A stretch of 7,365 bases of DNA, taken from contig JAFOXS010000334.1 in assembly GCA_017391665.1 (NCBI GenBank), positions 1-7,365 of the forward strand, written 5' to 3'. Below the pieces are notes generated by a model. It did not search any database and had not been told where the DNA came from. It saw nothing but the letters and a program-made list of their open reading frames with translations. The position numbers were made by a program, and so were the translations under genes. Origin of the DNA: Alistipes sp. Lineage in GTDB: Bacteria > Bacteroidota > Bacteroidia > Bacteroidales > Rikenellaceae. Below, one piece after another: positions 6,735 through 7,365 of this stretch (the stretch's first letter is position 1; every line of letters starts with the position of its first letter).

Positions 6735-7365
6735 ATGAACGAGATAGTTACTCCACTGCAAAAACCTATATTCAAAACCATCTCCGCCATTGTCGATCGT
6801 CTTGGCGTGGAGGCCTACGTTGTGGGCGGCTACGTGCGTGATTACTATCTGCATCGCCCTTCGACCGATATCGACGTGGTGGTGGTAGGTAGCGGTATTG
6901 AGGTTGCCGAGGCTCTGGGTCGCGAGGTGCGTGGCAAGGTGTCGGTATTCAAGACCTTCGGCACGGCTATGGTGCGTGCAGGTGGTCAGGAGGTGGAGTT
7001 TGTCGGAGCTCGCAAGGAGTCCTACTCGCACGACTCGCGCAAGCCGCAGGTGGAGCCCGGCACGCTGGAGGATGATCAGCGCCGAAGAGACTTTACCATC
7101 AACGCTATGGCGTGGTGCCTGAATGGCGACCGCTATGGCGAGCTGGTCGATCCCTTCGACGGAATGTACGATCTGGATGACTGTATTATCCGTACGCCGT
7201 GCGATCCCGACATCACATTCTCGGACGATCCGCTGCGTATGATGCGAGCTATTCGTTTTGCAACGCAGTTGGGTTTCGATATTGACGAGGCGACCTTCGA
7301 GGCTATTGAGCGCAACAAGGAGCGCATAAAGATTGTGTCGAAGGAGCGCATCGTAACCGAACTCA
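6735..7365 (+). CDS. cca: tRNA nucleotidyltransferase (CCA-adding, class II), partial
   Basis: The frame opens at the ATG at 6735 and stays open for 210 codons to the right edge, so the C-terminal part is missing. The nucleotidyltransferase head is complete: GGYVRD (31-36), the metal-binding pair Asp45 and Asp47 in TDIDVVVV, the motif DDQRRRDFTINAMA (113-126), VDPFDG (138-143), and the nucleobase-recognition helix DDPLRMMRAIRFATQLGF (164-181). These define a class II tRNA CCA-adding enzyme or poly(A) polymerase. Its task would be building or repairing the CCA 3' end of tRNAs. Bacteroidetes members usually also carry a C-terminal HD phosphohydrolase domain, which would lie outside the window. 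Sequence alone cannot fully exclude a poly(A) polymerase or an A-adding-only enzyme. It starts 6 bases after pdxJ. Confidence 0.93.
   Translation, partial: MNEIVTPLQKPIFKTISAIVDRLGVEAYVVGGYVRDYYLHRPSTDIDVVVVGSGIEVAEALGREVRGKVSVFKTFGTAMVRAGGQEVEFVGARKESYSHDSRKPQVEPGTLEDDQRRRDFTINAMAWCLNGDRYGELVDPFDGMYDLDDCIIRTPCDPDITFSDDPLRMMRAIRFATQLGFDIDEATFEAIERNKERIKIVSKERIVTEL

Noticed and set aside
1..7365. Search for a mobile element, CRISPR array, phage or defence genes
   Set aside because: All recognisable genes are housekeeping or envelope genes. I saw no transposase or integrase, no evenly spaced direct repeats, and no abrupt change in base composition.

Overview
The window reads as a chromosomal housekeeping region from a member of the Bacteroidota, most likely order Bacteroidales. 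The evidence is a uppS-bamA-skp-skp gene order, a BamA of 846 residues with long POTRA domains, OmpH/Skp-type proteins with Bacteroidetes-like sequences, almost no Shine-Dalgarno sequences in front of genes, and several good matches to the Bacteroidetes -7 promoter element TAnnTTTG. An Alistipes-like or related gut genus is possible, but this is not proven from the sequence. The G+C content is moderate, and no mobile element, CRISPR array, rRNA or tRNA gene is visible.

Layout from left to right. A secreted protein of unknown function (minus strand, C-terminus outside the window) occupies 1-417. An intergenic stretch follows and carries a strong Rho-independent terminator (480-516) that closes the envelope operon to its right. 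That operon runs leftward on the minus strand: uppS (4942-4229), bamA (4210-1670), then two tandem Skp/OmpH chaperone genes (1603-1097 and 1063-542). Next to the right is nadK (minus, 5952-5077), separated from uppS by about 130 bases that hold a two-tier hairpin (probably the nadK terminator) and a good uppS promoter. A compact divergent promoter region of 50 bases (5953-6002) separates nadK from pdxJ (plus, 6003-6728). pdxJ is followed after 6 bases by the start of a tRNA CCA-adding nucleotidyltransferase gene, which runs off the right edge.

How the genes work together. UppS makes the C55 lipid carrier for peptidoglycan and surface glycans. BamA inserts outer-membrane beta-barrels, and the Skp-like proteins should hold unfolded barrels in the periplasm on the way to BamA, so the left operon is an outer-envelope biogenesis unit. 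On the right, NadK makes NADP and PdxJ makes pyridoxine 5'-phosphate, so the divergent pair supplies two cofactors. The CCA enzyme finishes tRNA 3' ends.

I found no convincing novel system. The points worth a second look are start-codon corrections (bamA, uppS), the overlapping divergent promoters, the two-tier hairpin at 5004-5050 and the diverged tandem Skp pair. The long open frames antisense to bamA and nadK are best explained as codon-usage shadows.
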